Positions 1 through 6,782 of a stretch of 22,912 bases of DNA are shown here, one piece after another. Numbering within the stretch: position 1 is the first letter of the stretch; every line of letters starts with the position of its first letter. The notes beneath the pieces were generated by a model. It was given only the letters and a program-made list of their open reading frames with translations. It made no database searches and was not told where the DNA came from. A program made the translations under genes and the position numbers. This DNA is from a virus, in IMG/VR virus record IMGVR_UViG_3300009149_000306, positions 1 to 22,912 of that record, one strand, 5' to 3'.

Positions 1-1
1 A

Positions 2-325
2 GTGATAAAACCAGATGAATATGACGTCAGTGATAGATATGAACCATTGGCTATTTGTGATGCTGATGACATTAACAATGTGTTTTACAACAGTTCAATA
101 GACATAAAAGAATTGGACAGAGCTATCAAAAAGCTGGAACCAGAATGGATGCGAGAATACCGAGCAAATCGCAAAGAAGTAAACATGAACGAAACTGAAA
201 AAGCACAACTTGAAATGAAGCAAGAGGTACGAGAGATAGTCCAAAGCAACGACTTTAAAGTTATCGGATTATCCACATATGGCAAGTCAAAAACCTACAC
301 CATAGTTACAAACGAGGAGGACTAA
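2..325 (+). CDS. Hypothetical phage protein, possibly 5'-truncated by the window edge
   Basis: An open frame of 107 codons begins with GTG at base 2 and ends with TAA at 323-325. The window starts here, so the true start may lie upstream. The product is hydrophilic and charged (repeated Glu/Lys/Asp), with no membrane segment and no motif I recognise. The middle (about residues 62-85) is rich in Glu, Gln and Lys and probably helical. The C-terminus (KVIGLSTYGKSKTYTIV) looks like a short beta hairpin. Its last codons contain the GAGGAGG ribosome site of the next small ORF, so the two are co-transcribed and probably coupled. It is likely an early or middle phage gene of unknown role. Confidence 0.6.
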   Translation: MIKPDEYDVSDRYEPLAICDADDINNVFYNSSIDIKELDRAIKKLEPEWMREYRANRKEVNMNETEKAQLEMKQEVREIVQSNDFKVIGLSTYGKSKTYTIVTNEED

Positions 326-388
326 ATGATATACGACCTAGCAAAAGCAGTGGGCATTGACCCTTACACCCGAGTACCAAAAAAATGA
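326..388 (+). CDS. 20-residue small ORF, translationally coupled
   Basis: An ATG directly after the previous stop (TAAATG) opens a 20-codon frame, MIYDLAKAVGIDPYTRVPKK, ending TGA at 386-388. A strong ribosome site, GAGGAGG (314-320), sits 5 bases before the ATG. No other start uses that site. The stop overlaps the ATG of the next gene (ATGA, 385-388). It is either a real microprotein or a coupling leader that delivers ribosomes to the next gene. No function can be assigned. Confidence 0.45.
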   Translation: MIYDLAKAVGIDPYTRVPKK

Positions 389-687
389 GTAGAAAATGGA
401 TGGCAAAATGGCTAGGAACATTGCAGCGGGATATTCTTTACCGAGACCGAATTAAGACGATTAAAAAATTGAAGAGATTGCTAGAGCGGGAGAAAATCTT
501 TCTTGGATATGATCAAGAAAGAAATGAATTTGCTTTAGTTTATAGAGGGCAGGCGACTGAAAAGGGCCCAGAACGATTTGCGGTAAGTATGACCCCAGAG
601 AAATTGGGGTTGGTAATTACATGGATGTTAGAAAACCAAAAACAAGAAAGGCGAGTAAGAAAATGCAAGACAAAAAAAGTAAAGTAG
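385..687 (+). CDS. Hypothetical basic phage protein
   Basis: A 100-residue frame whose ATG overlaps the stop of the 20-codon ORF as ATGA, indicating translational coupling. The N-terminal half is strongly basic and helical (residues 14-36 contain many Arg and Lys). Residues 37-65 look like beta strands (FLGYDQERNEFALVYRGQAT), and the C-terminus is again Lys/Arg-rich. Nucleic-acid binding is possible from charge alone, but no family motif is visible. It overlaps the next gene in another frame by 25-67 bases depending on that gene's start. It sits in a run of small unknown genes upstream of the packaging genes. Confidence 0.6.
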   Translation: MSRKWMAKWLGTLQRDILYRDRIKTIKKLKRLLEREKIFLGYDQERNEFALVYRGQATEKGPERFAVSMTPEKLGLVITWMLENQKQERRVRKCKTKKVK

Positions 688-866
688 AAAGACCGAGTTT
701 GGCACAACAGTTCAGGGATGCGTACAAAGAGGCAGCCGACAAAAACGTGGTTAGCGATGAGAAATTTAAGAAAATAGGTAAGAAAGTGTCGGAAGTGGGT
801 TGGATGATTTTCTGGTGTTTAACAATTCCGATCATCCTTGCAGCGATAATTTTGAGCATATTATGA
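621..866 (+). CDS. Small membrane-anchored protein
   Basis: The product is 81 residues from ATG 621, or 67 residues from the in-frame ATG at 663, which has AAAGG 11 bases upstream and reduces the overlap with the previous gene from 67 to 25 bases. The first about 30 residues are very basic. A hydrophobic stretch (about residues 60-81, WMIFWCLTIPIILAAIILSI) fills the C-terminus and ends at the stop. This predicts a C-tail-anchored protein with its charged part in the cytoplasm. The stop TGA overlaps the next ATG (ATGA, 863-866). Function is unknown. The overlap with the preceding frame makes the exact start uncertain. Confidence 0.55.
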   Translation: MDVRKPKTRKASKKMQDKKSKVERPSLAQQFRDAYKEAADKNVVSDEKFKKIGKKVSEVGWMIFWCLTIPIILAAIILSIL

Positions 867-1450
867 GGGAGGTAACGCCGTCGGTTGTGATGTTTGACTT
901 TGAGACAAATGGATTCAGTGCATCGAAGGACGTGCCCGTCCAACTAGCGTATGCCGTGTATGGAGGAGGAGGGTATTATAACCCCGTTGCAAAGAACTTT
1001 TTTTTCGAGGTATCCGACAAAGTGTTGTATGATCTGCGACACCCAAGAGGCATGAAATTATTGGAAGCCTGGTTGACCAGTAAACGATATGAAATTGAAG
1101 AGGTGCGACAGGAAATCATGGCAGACTTCAATACGGCTGGGGTTCTTATGGCTCATAACATCAAGTTTGACGAAAGTTTCTATAAGTACCACATTGGACC
1201 ATTAAACAACGCATTTAGACACTGTACGATGAACCGCAACACAAAAACTGGATGGTGCAAAGACAAAAGAGGGCACAATAAACCGCCAAAACTTTGCGAA
1301 TTAATGGAACATTTTAAAATAACGACAAAACAAATTGAGAAGAAGGCTATTACAGCTTTTAATACAGACCCCAACAGCACACAATATCACGATGCGAGAT
1401 TCGATGTGGCAGCATTAATGCTATATTATGAAAGACATATGTGTGTTTAG
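863..1450 (+). CDS. DnaQ-like DEDDh 3'-5' exonuclease
   Basis: The 195-residue product carries the three exonuclease motifs of the DEDDh superfamily. Exo I is FDFETNGF with D12 and E14, Exo II is MAHNIKFDESF with D103, and Exo III is YHDARFD with H176 and D181 in the HxxxxD spacing. Two metal ions held by the acidic residues would cut single nucleotides from DNA or RNA 3' ends, so it probably acts in phage DNA replication, repair or nucleotide recycling. I chose ATG 863 because it overlaps the previous stop (ATGA). An in-frame ATG at 890 follows GGGAGGT (867-873) and also keeps the catalytic core. No polymerase domain is fused. Substrate cannot be read from the sequence. Confidence 0.85.
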   Translation: MREVTPSVVMFDFETNGFSASKDVPVQLAYAVYGGGGYYNPVAKNFFFEVSDKVLYDLRHPRGMKLLEAWLTSKRYEIEEVRQEIMADFNTAGVLMAHNIKFDESFYKYHIGPLNNAFRHCTMNRNTKTGWCKDKRGHNKPPKLCELMEHFKITTKQIEKKAITAFNTDPNSTQYHDARFDVAALMLYYERHMCV

Positions 1451-1468
1451 TGTAACGAATTGAAACAT

Positions 1469-1496
1469 TTGACAATTTGAACGATACAAATACACT
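1469..1496 (+). promoter_or_regulatory. Predicted sigma-A promoter upstream of the ParB-terminase genes
   Basis: TTGACA (1469-1474), a 16-base spacer and TACACT (1491-1496) lie in the 78-base gap after the exonuclease gene, about 30 bases before the ParB-like start. A direct repeat, AATTTGAACG, at 1474-1483 and 1498-1507 (24 bases apart) brackets the -10 box and could be an operator. This would start a transcript for the packaging genes. The -10 matches consensus at only four of six positions. Confidence 0.45.
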
Positions 1497-1528
1497 AAAT
1501 TTGAACGTAAAAAAAGAAAGAGGCAAAC

Positions 1529-1873
1529 ATGGCACAAAATGACAAAAACACAATGAAATATGTGAAAAGTGAATTGAGAGACATTCTCAGCATTAAACCA
1601 TATCATCAAAACCCCCGAAAGAACGACGGTGCAATTGCACCTGTAATGAGATCAATAGAATTGTACGGGTTTAACCAACCAATCATCGTAGACGAGAAGG
1701 GTGTAATCATTGTAGGGCACACCAGATATGAAGCTGCGAAAAAGTTGGGGCTACAAATGGTGCCGGTCGGTGTAGTAAATTGGTTAAGTGAGGCGAAGAA
1801 AAAAGGGTATAGAATTATAGATAACAAAACACATGAATTTGCAGCGTGGGACTATGAAATGCTGTCTGTATGA
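1529..1873 (+). CDS. Stand-alone ParB/Srx-like domain protein
   Basis: A 114-residue protein preceded by GAAAGAGG (1516-1523) 5 bases from the ATG. Residues 13-80 match the ParB N-terminal fold: the LSIKPYHQNPRKN entry, the IELYGFNQPIIVD helix-strand, and the signature IIVGHTRYEAAKKLGL with G63-H64-T65-R66. The tail (YRIIDNKTHEFAAWDYEML) resembles the linker that in many phage proteins joins the ParB domain to a DNA methyltransferase, but the protein stops there and no methyltransferase follows. ParB-like phage proteins act as DNA-binding or nuclease partners, and here the packaging genes follow directly. No HTH typical of plasmid ParB is present, so a partition role is unlikely. Confidence 0.8.
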   Translation: MAQNDKNTMKYVKSELRDILSIKPYHQNPRKNDGAIAPVMRSIELYGFNQPIIVDEKGVIIVGHTRYEAAKKLGLQMVPVGVVNWLSEAKKKGYRIIDNKTHEFAAWDYEMLSV

Positions 1874-2546
1874 AATAAAAGTAAAGAAAGAGTACAAAAA
1901 ACTAACATCAAACGAAATAAAAAGAATAAGAGAATCCATATTGGATGGATGGACTATACAAAAAATAGCGGATGAAATAGGAACGTCAAAAGGGCACGTG
2001 CAGTACTATGCATCAAAATTTAAAAAAGAAGTACAAAAATCTATGCAAAAAGCAGTTAAAGCTGGGTTGAAAGAGAACAAAAACAAAACAAAAAAACCTC
2101 CAAAGAAATTAGGACGTCCAGAGAAACAATTAGACCTCAATATAATGGAAACGTTTGTCTATTTAGGTGCGACAAAAGAAGAGATTTGCGAACATTTTGA
2201 AGTTTCAGTAACCCATTTAGAGAATGTAATAAGGAAAAGCTATGACAAAACATTTACACAATTAAAAGCACAGAAAACATCAAAAAGAAAAATACAACTA
2301 CGACAAAAACAATGGGAAGTTGCCATGGGGGAGGGGAAAATAAAGCCCAACTCAACAATGTTGATCTTCCTGGGGAAAGTAGAACTTGGGCAAAACGACA
2401 ACAGTAGATATGATGAAATCGTGGGATTTCCAGACACCATAAAAATCATTCACACCGGTTCTGATGCTTGCAACGCCAACGAAGATATAGAAGACGAAAC
2501 AATAAAACAACCAGAACGATCTGAGCAAATAGAAGAAAACTGTTGA
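1854..2546 (+). CDS. Terminase small subunit (predicted)
   Basis: About 230 residues from ATG 1854; an in-frame ATG at 1833 would add seven. Either start overlaps the ParB-like gene. Near the N-terminus, LDGWTIQKIADEIGTSKGHV is a helix-turn-helix. A second predicted HTH follows around LGATKEEICEHFEVSVTHL. The later segment SKRKIQLRQKQWEVAMGEGK with TMLIFLGKVELGQND closely resembles the conserved end of small terminase subunits in Gram-positive phages (RRKQ...NxTMLIxLGKxxLGQ). The small subunit recognises the packaging site and recruits the large subunit, whose gene begins 10 bases after this stop. The acidic C-terminus (Glu/Asp-rich last 35 residues) may contact the large subunit. Confidence 0.75.
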   Translation: MKCCLYEIKVKKEYKKLTSNEIKRIRESILDGWTIQKIADEIGTSKGHVQYYASKFKKEVQKSMQKAVKAGLKENKNKTKKPPKKLGRPEKQLDLNIMETFVYLGATKEEICEHFEVSVTHLENVIRKSYDKTFTQLKAQKTSKRKIQLRQKQWEVAMGEGKIKPNSTMLIFLGKVELGQNDNSRYDEIVGFPDTIKIIHTGSDACNANEDIEDETIKQPERSEQIEENC

Positions 2547-2556
2547 AAAACATCAA

Positions 2557-3729
2557 ATGGAGATGAAATATACAGTAACACCAGTCTATGACAAAATCAT
2601 TAAATACAAACACAGCGAACTGCTTCTCTTGCTTGGTGGTGCTGGTTCTGGTAAAAGTTATCCGATCTCTCAATACTGGGTGTATCACAAACTTCTACAT
2701 GAGACAGGTAAAACTCTAGTTGTATCACGTAGAACAATGCCCTCTCTTAAGTTGTCTGCCAAGCTAGAAATTTTATCTAGACTAGAAGAGGCGAACCTCC
2801 CGTATAAACCACAAAAAAGTGAAAACTATCTAACTTATCACGGGAACAAAATTATCTTCATGCAACTTGATGATCCAGCAAAACTAAAATCTATAAACGC
2901 AAACTATTGGTGGTTAGAAGAGGGAACCGAGCTTAACATCAACACCTTTACCCAAGTTAAGTTGAGAAACAGAAAACCAAACGAGGATGATAAAAACCAA
3001 ATCATAGTAAGCTTTAACCCTGTTAATAAGTATAACTGGGTCAAAGTAAATCTTATCGACACAAATGTACCATATGTTTTACTACATTCCACGTGGAGGA
3101 ACAATCCTTATTTATCCAAAGAATACCTACGATCCATATCGGAGCTGAAAGAGTATGCACCACATTTATGGGAAGTATATTCAGAAGGGAAATGGGGAGC
3201 AACAGAAGGTGTTATTTACAAACGCTGGAAGGTCGGTCAATACCCCGAAGATACGGAAGGTTATAAAGTTTACATAGGGCTAGACTTTGGAGCCACAAAC
3301 CCGACAGCGATCATTATGATGGCGGAAAAAAATGAACATCTTTACGTAAAAGAAATTTGCTACGAAACAAACATGTCGAACCAAGATATAATAAGGAGAT
3401 TGAAAGAAGCGAACGTACCACGACATCTCACAATATGGGCTGATCCAGCTGAACCCGACAGGATAAAAGAAATACGGAGAGCCGGTTTTAATATTCGTGT
3501 AGCAAAAAAACGAGTAACCGATGGGATTATGGCAGTACAGACATACAAAATAATGATTGAGCCGGAAGCCGAAAACGTGGTGAAAGAAATATCTGGGTAT
3601 CGTTGGAAAGAAGTGAACAATATCACGTTAGATGAACCGTTAAAACTAAATGACCACGCAATGGATGCCATACGATATGGGGTTTATAGCGAATACAATA
3701 AGACGTCTCCTATCATCCAATTCGTGTAG
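2557..3729 (+). CDS. terL: Terminase large subunit (ATPase-nuclease)
   Basis: A 390-residue packaging motor protein, somewhat short for the family (usually 400-550) but with both domains complete. The ATPase domain has Walker A GGAGSGKS (27-34), Walker B-type YWWLEEGTEL (117-126, acidic E121/E122) and the coupling motif SFNPVN (152-157). The RNase H-like nuclease domain has GLDFG (D243), WADPAEPDRI (D296) and LNDHAMDAIRYG (D370). This is the PBSX/Terminase_3 type. It docks on the portal, translocates DNA with ATP and cuts the concatemer. The start is ATG 2557; ATG 2563 is an alternative, and neither has a strong ribosome site, suggesting coupling to the small subunit gene. The stop codon overlaps the first dyad of the downstream regulatory array. 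Confidence 0.95.
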   Translation: MEMKYTVTPVYDKIIKYKHSELLLLLGGAGSGKSYPISQYWVYHKLLHETGKTLVVSRRTMPSLKLSAKLEILSRLEEANLPYKPQKSENYLTYHGNKIIFMQLDDPAKLKSINANYWWLEEGTELNINTFTQVKLRNRKPNEDDKNQIIVSFNPVNKYNWVKVNLIDTNVPYVLLHSTWRNNPYLSKEYLRSISELKEYAPHLWEVYSEGKWGATEGVIYKRWKVGQYPEDTEGYKVYIGLDFGATNPTAIIMMAEKNEHLYVKEICYETNMSNQDIIRRLKEANVPRHLTIWADPAEPDRIKEIRRAGFNIRVAKKRVTDGIMAVQTYKIMIEPEAENVVKEISGYRWKEVNNITLDEPLKLNDHAMDAIRYGVYSEYNKTSPIIQFV

Positions 3730-3831
3730 TTATTACGGTATTAACTAGAGTTATTACGGTATTAACTAGAGTGACATTGATGGTTATACCGTAGTAATTA
3801 CAGTCGCACTGATATAAACACTGTTTTTAGT
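3728..3831 (+). promoter_or_regulatory. Regulatory dyad array A: four 19-bp imperfect palindromes
   Basis: Two identical tandem sites, AGTTATTACGGTATTAACT (3728-3746 and 3749-3767), are near-perfect dyads with one T:T mismatch per arm. A third, one base shorter, is GGTTATACCGTAGTAATT (3782-3799), and a fourth, weaker, is TATAAACACTGTTTTTAGT (3813-3831). Dyad centres are 3737, 3758, 3790 and 3822, giving steps of 21, 32 and 32 bases (two, three and three helical turns). All would face the same side of the DNA. No T-run follows, so these are not terminators. They look like cooperative sites for a dimeric DNA-binding protein; the binder is unknown. Confidence 0.6.
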
Positions 3832-3839
3832 ACACAAAT

Positions 3840-3884
3840 TAAAGTAAAGTAAAGTAAATTAAACTAAAGTAAATTAAACTAAAG
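3840..3884 (+). repeat. TAAAN pentamer array A (nine units)
   Basis: Nine uninterrupted pentamers: TAAAG x3, TAAAT, TAAAC, TAAAG, TAAAT, TAAAC, TAAAG. The array starts 18 bases after the centre of the fourth dyad and ends inside the ribosome site AAAGAGGTGATCC (3881-3893). The same element follows the second dyad array at 21784. Its strong A/T strand bias fits a flexible or easily melted segment, or a multi-site binding tract. The function is unknown. Confidence 0.75.
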
Positions 3885-3895
3885 AGGTGATCCTT

Positions 3896-3946
3896 GTGAT
3901 TTATTTTATAGGTATAAACTTGACATTAAAAAAAGTAAGGTTATAA
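3896..3946 (+). CDS. Putative 16-codon leader peptide before the portal gene
   Basis: The best ribosome site in this intergenic region, AAAGAGGTGATCC (3881-3893), is not placed for the portal ATG but for GTG 3896. That GTG opens MIYFIGINLTLKKVRL and stops with TAA at 3944-3946, seven bases before the portal ATG at 3954. The portal start itself has only a weak, distant AAGG. The layout suggests translation and re-initiation on read-through mRNA. The peptide is too short for any homology argument and may serve only for coupling. Confidence 0.4.
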   Translation: MIYFIGINLTLKKVRL

Positions 3947-3947
3947 C
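3920..3947 (+). promoter_or_regulatory. Predicted sigma-A promoter abutting the portal start codon
   Basis: TTGACA (3920-3925), a 16-base spacer and TATAAC (3942-3947). The portal ATG is at 3954, seven bases after the -10 box, where transcription would be expected to begin. If used, it gives a leaderless or nearly leaderless portal mRNA. It lies downstream of dyad array A and the pentamers, so it could be the promoter they control. Confidence 0.45.
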
Positions 3948-3953
3948 ACAAGT

Positions 3954-6008
3954 ATGACAACACTGCAAACGATTCAAAAGAAAATTGTTGGAAGTGTACG
4001 TAAAATGTTGGGTGTAGGGAATCCCTACGATCTCCTAAAAACCTATACAGTGGACAATATCACAGACCCGAAAACCGCATATGCGAATTCTATGTATTTA
4101 CAGGCTTGCTTGAAGAAGAACGCAACGTACATATCGGGAGTCCCAGTAGCTATGCAGCAAACTTTAGAAAAGTTTAACTACCATTATACATGGAAGAAAA
4201 CAATATATAGTTTATACCACCTTATGGAGCTACATGGCTACGGCATATTTTGGTATGAACGATCAGAAAAAATATTGTGGCTTGTTGATCCGAGTGACAT
4301 TACAAGAGGTGAAAAAGGTTTCTTTGATTGGAGAAACAGGACGTTGCAAACAACACAGCATGTGCACTATACAGATTGTGTAATCATACGAAATATGGCT
4401 CCTACTTTGACCGCTACGGGGGCATCTCTTTTGACGGAAGGGTATTACAACCAATTAAATATCGATTACCAACAGGCAGTTATGGAACTAAAGTTTTTTA
4501 GACGAGGGCTCTTTTCAGGAGCATATTTAATATCAGAAGGGATACTGAATGACCAAGAAAAAGACAATATAAAGGCGCAGCTGGCTCACGAGTATAGTGG
4601 ATCCAAAAATGCAGGATCCATACCTATATTTCCAAAAGACTTAGAGTTGAAAACGATCACAATGAACCCTAGTGACTTCAAGAAGAATGAAGGTTCAGGA
4701 GATACGATAGCAATTAAAAAGGCTTGCATGATGACTGGTGTACCACCTCCGTTACTTGGTATAAGAGATGCGGGCTGGGGTAAAGAAGAAGACGTAATAA
4801 CATCGTATTTTACAGGAACCATACGTGTGTATTGCGAATCGATAGCAGACGAGATCAATTTACGATTATTACCCCTGCTTGGTATAGCAGGAAGATACGA
4901 GTATGAGTACCATAAGGACCTTACTTTCTCAAAGATAAATCGAGAAACGAATAAGGCATTGTTAGAGTACGTTAAATATGGTGTATATACAGTAAATGAC
5001 GTAAGGGACCAGTTATTTATGCCCCACGTGCCTTGGGGTGATAAACCGATGAATATGCAGCCAGTAAAAGAAGAAACCGGAGAAAAACAAGTGTTCGGGT
5101 TACCCAAACTACAAGTTGTACAAGTCAAGAATACAAAAGGGTATCCTGTGGATGTTGCGATGGCACTCGATGACGCAGAAAAAAGACGATCGAATTCGGA
5201 AAAAATTATAGCAAGGCAGATGGAGAAATATTACAAGGCGCAAAAAAAAGATGTGCTAGCGAAAATAGAAAATGCGGAAACGACTAGAGATCTTGAAAAC
5301 GTAAGTGTCGATAAAAAGTTTGGGAAATATATAATAAGCATTGGGAAAAGTATGTTACCTCACATTTATTATGACATAGGGCAGGGGACCTTCATTTTAT
5401 ATAAGAGTGCCTACGGAGATCTAGACGAGAAACGTAATAAGCTAAGCCCGGATGAACTAGACCGCCTTATGGAAGAATTATTACATGACGAGAGTATTAT
5501 GCCAGAGTATGCGACGCCAGGTTTTGAGTTAAACAATCCAAACGTACTCAGGGCGATCGAAGACCAAGCCAACAAGCTTTCTATCAATATTTATGGTACG
5601 GACGTGACAATGATACACAATGAAATCAAAAAAGTTCTTGCAGAGATATACGAAGAAGGCTTAGGGATCAATGAAACGGCAAAACGAGTGCACAATGCAG
5701 TGTCTCACAAATACGATAGTTGGTTACACCACAGGGTCCAGGCAATAGCAAGAACAGAGTCCACAACGGCATATACACATGCAGCAACGGAGGGAGCGAA
5801 ACAAGCGAGTATGGATATGAAGAGCTGGCTCCATTCAGGGAATATGACAAATCCTAGAGAGGAGCACGTTGCAGCAGAGGGTGATTGGATACCCATTGAT
5901 GCTGATTTTGAGATAGGTGGTACACCCATGTATGGGCCAGGAGATGGACCAGCAGAGCAGGTTGTAAATTGTGGATGTTCACTGATATTCGGTAGAGACG
6001 TACGATAG
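3954..6008 (+). CDS. Portal protein fused to a MuF/SPP1 gp7-type head morphogenesis domain
   Basis: A 684-residue protein, well above the usual 400-500 of portals. Residues 1 to about 370 match PBSX-type portals, including AYANSMYLQACLKKNATYIS, the ELKFFRRGLFSGAYLISEG segment and MTGVPPPLLGI. The portal is the dodecameric ring through which DNA enters. About residues 400-525 form a charged helical linker. Residues 526-684 match the phage Mu gpF / SPP1 gp7 family, with RVQAIARTESTTAYTHAATEGA and the closing block GDWIPIDADF...MYGPGDGPAEQVVNCGCSL. That domain is normally a separate minor head protein needed for correct assembly or DNA ejection. No stop or second start separates the two parts. 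Confidence 0.92.
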   Translation: MTTLQTIQKKIVGSVRKMLGVGNPYDLLKTYTVDNITDPKTAYANSMYLQACLKKNATYISGVPVAMQQTLEKFNYHYTWKKTIYSLYHLMELHGYGIFWYERSEKILWLVDPSDITRGEKGFFDWRNRTLQTTQHVHYTDCVIIRNMAPTLTATGASLLTEGYYNQLNIDYQQAVMELKFFRRGLFSGAYLISEGILNDQEKDNIKAQLAHEYSGSKNAGSIPIFPKDLELKTITMNPSDFKKNEGSGDTIAIKKACMMTGVPPPLLGIRDAGWGKEEDVITSYFTGTIRVYCESIADEINLRLLPLLGIAGRYEYEYHKDLTFSKINRETNKALLEYVKYGVYTVNDVRDQLFMPHVPWGDKPMNMQPVKEETGEKQVFGLPKLQVVQVKNTKGYPVDVAMALDDAEKRRSNSEKIIARQMEKYYKAQKKDVLAKIENAETTRDLENVSVDKKFGKYIISIGKSMLPHIYYDIGQGTFILYKSAYGDLDEKRNKLSPDELDRLMEELLHDESIMPEYATPGFELNNPNVLRAIEDQANKLSINIYGTDVTMIHNEIKKVLAEIYEEGLGINETAKRVHNAVSHKYDSWLHHRVQAIARTESTTAYTHAATEGAKQASMDMKSWLHSGNMTNPREEHVAAEGDWIPIDADFEIGGTPMYGPGDGPAEQVVNCGCSLIFGRDVR

Positions 6009-6017
6009 GAGAAAACA

Positions 6018-6782
6018 ATGAAAATTAGTAAGAAAGACATCGATCCAAACGATAAAATTACGAAAGAGATAGACGTTACGGTTATAGAGAGAAAAGCGAC
6101 AAAACCGTTGAACGAGGTGAGGATTGTAGGAAGTGGTGAGCGAGTTGATAGAGATGGAGAAGCCATCTTATTAGGGGCGTATGACTTCAGGAATTTTGAA
6201 AAACACCCAGTGTTCCTGGCTAATCATGAGAATAACGTATCAAACGTGATTGGGAAAGTAACAGGCTGGGGCAACACGGAAAACTTTCAGAAATATTTTG
6301 ATATTAAGGTCCTAACAAATGAGGGCAACTGGTTAGCAGACTGGGTTGGTGTGTTGGTAGAACATGGATTGTTAGCAGTGTCGATCAGTTACTACAGAAA
6401 AGAAACAGAATGGGACCAAAATACAGACGTATTTAGGGACTATATGGTTCGACATCAAGGGAGTCCGACACCAGACTTTCTTACGACGAAATTAGAGTTC
6501 CTAGAGCTCTCTGCGGTTGGATTGCCAGCATATCCAGATGCAGTGCAAATGATGCAGGATATGATAGATCCAACCGCAGTTTTAACAGATACCGAAAAAC
6601 GTGTGAAATGTTTGGCAGACGAAATTGTACGGAAAATGCGGGAAAACCCTGACAATAACGTACTGGCTCCAAACGTTAATGATAAGGTGTTAGGCATTGA
6701 CGACGTTATAAAACAGATGTTTACGATGAAAGAGAGCGGAACGAGTGATCCGTTCCAGAATTTATTGAAAGGTGGTATATAA
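6018..6782 (+). CDS. Prohead (HK97-type) serine protease
   Basis: A 254-residue protein with AGGAG (6008-6012) 5 bases before the ATG. It has the U35 prohead protease pattern: LANHENNVSNVIGKV with catalytic His70, the strand-turn GLLAVSISYY with the candidate nucleophile S122 or S124, and LELSAVGLPAYPDA (161-174), which closes the fold. It cleaves the scaffold part of the capsid protein during maturation and is itself degraded or lost. The stop TAA overlaps the capsid ATG (TAATG, 6780-6784), as usual for protease-capsid pairs. The C-terminal about 80 residues are charged and probably packing-related. Confidence 0.92.
   Translation: MKISKKDIDPNDKITKEIDVTVIERKATKPLNEVRIVGSGERVDRDGEAILLGAYDFRNFEKHPVFLANHENNVSNVIGKVTGWGNTENFQKYFDIKVLTNEGNWLADWVGVLVEHGLLAVSISYYRKETEWDQNTDVFRDYMVRHQGSPTPDFLTTKLEFLELSAVGLPAYPDAVQMMQDMIDPTAVLTDTEKRVKCLADEIVRKMRENPDNNVLAPNVNDKVLGIDDVIKQMFTMKESGTSDPFQNLLKGGI

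Noticed and set aside
3728-3769. Tandem dyads as transcription terminators after the terminase gene
   Set aside because: The arms are A/T-rich, contain mismatches and are not followed by a T-run.
3728-3831. Dyad array read as a CRISPR-like array
   Set aside because: Repeat units are 19 bp and variable, linkers are only 13 bp (2 bp in one case), and no cas genes are present.
4586-5128. 180-codon reverse-strand open frame inside the portal gene
   Set aside because: Shadow of the portal coding frame; no ribosome site, no domain, and no reverse-strand neighbours.
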